This document shows, in pieces, positions 48,465-48,672 of a stretch of DNA of 48,672 nt. Where the stretch lies: positions 2,717-51,388 of the forward strand of contig MLAK01000877.1 in assembly GCA_001839685.1 (NCBI GenBank). Reading direction: 5' to 3'. The notes beneath the pieces are model-generated. The model saw nothing but the letters and a program-made list of their open reading frames with translations, did not search any database and was not told the origin of the DNA. The position numbers were made by a program, and so were the translations under genes. The stretch's first letter is position 1. Each line of letters begins with the position of its first letter. This DNA is from Tritrichomonas foetus (Eukaryota > Parabasalia > Tritrichomonadida > Tritrichomonadidae).

Positions 48465-48672
48465 GGCTGAACTTTTATGATCCTATTCAAATATTTGAAT
48501 GTATTTCCTAATTTTATTTGAATGTATTTATAGAATTTATTTGAGTATATTATTGAATTGTGAAAACTCACGAAAAATGAAAAAAATTCACCTATATAAA
48601 AGATATTTTACATAGTATGTTGCTTATTCTTTCTTACAATAAATAAATAATAGCTATTCATGCATATTAAAC
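48465..48672 (+). other. 3' flank of the CBM20 protein gene to window end
   Basis: 208 bp of AT-rich sequence with short ATTTGAATGTATTT repeats. No GH77-like coding continuation was found in any frame. Confidence 0.5.

Noticed and set aside
1..48672. tRNA, rRNA, CRISPR or transposon content
   Set aside because: No T-arm-like GGTTCRANNCC with a matching cloverleaf in intergenic DNA, no spaced direct repeats of CRISPR type, and no transposase, integrase or terminal-inverted-repeat pair was recognised by eye. A tRNAscan and repeat search would be decisive.

Overview
The window looks like nuclear DNA of a parabasalid protist, most likely a Tritrichomonas-like trichomonad. It is AT-rich. Its proteins are plainly eukaryotic (eS8, eL21, DOCK, HEATR5-like, tetraspanin, TBC1D31-like, Cdc20). 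Genes up to about 4.7 kb are uninterrupted and I saw no intron. Several start codons sit a few bases downstream of TCAYWW, the trichomonad initiator (Inr). I assign 21 well-supported genes, one weak small ORF and one decayed gene. The species cannot be fixed from sequence alone.

Layout. 0.1-9 kb: an ER Hsp170-type chaperone (-), ribosomal protein eS8 (+), a TBC1D31-like protein (-), a nucleotide-sugar epimerase/reductase with an extra RmlC-type domain (+), and a frameshifted HIRA-like remnant. 9-19 kb: an M18 aminopeptidase homologue that has lost most metal ligands, a PanE-type reductase, a GAF-containing cyclic nucleotide phosphodiesterase, a compact tandem-winged-helix E2F, and then a gap of about 1.9 kb. 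19-25 kb: SRR1-like (-) divergent from a small-GTPase/bromodomain/ET fusion (+), a small single-TM protein, a GPR180/GOST-like 7TM protein and a tetraspanin. 25-45 kb: an importin-beta-like HEAT protein, a DOCK exchange factor, a Cdc20/Cdh1-like activator, a VIPAS39/Vps16-C-like protein with an expanded hexapeptide array, a VIT-domain protein and a HEATR5-like giant. 45-48.7 kb: eL21 (-) and a DPE2-like CBM20 protein that stops before its catalytic barrel.

There is no operon logic. Genes are monocistronic and mostly unrelated. Loose themes are trafficking (TBC1D31-like, VIPAS39-like, HEATR5-like, DOCK), signalling (PDE, DOCK), chromatin/cell cycle (E2F, Cdc20, GTPase-BET, HIRA remnant) and carbohydrate handling (epimerase/reductase, CBM20 protein). 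The two ribosomal protein genes share a 13-bp promoter element followed by CCTTT and have no obvious Inr next to the ATG.

The strongest candidate for something undescribed is the Ras/Rab-like GTPase fused to a BET-type bromodomain plus ET domain (20091-21224). Next come the M18 pseudo-peptidase, the barrel-less DPE2-like protein, the epimerase/reductase with a YxxxR motif, and the ER chaperone whose tandem repeat multiplies N-glycosylation sequons.
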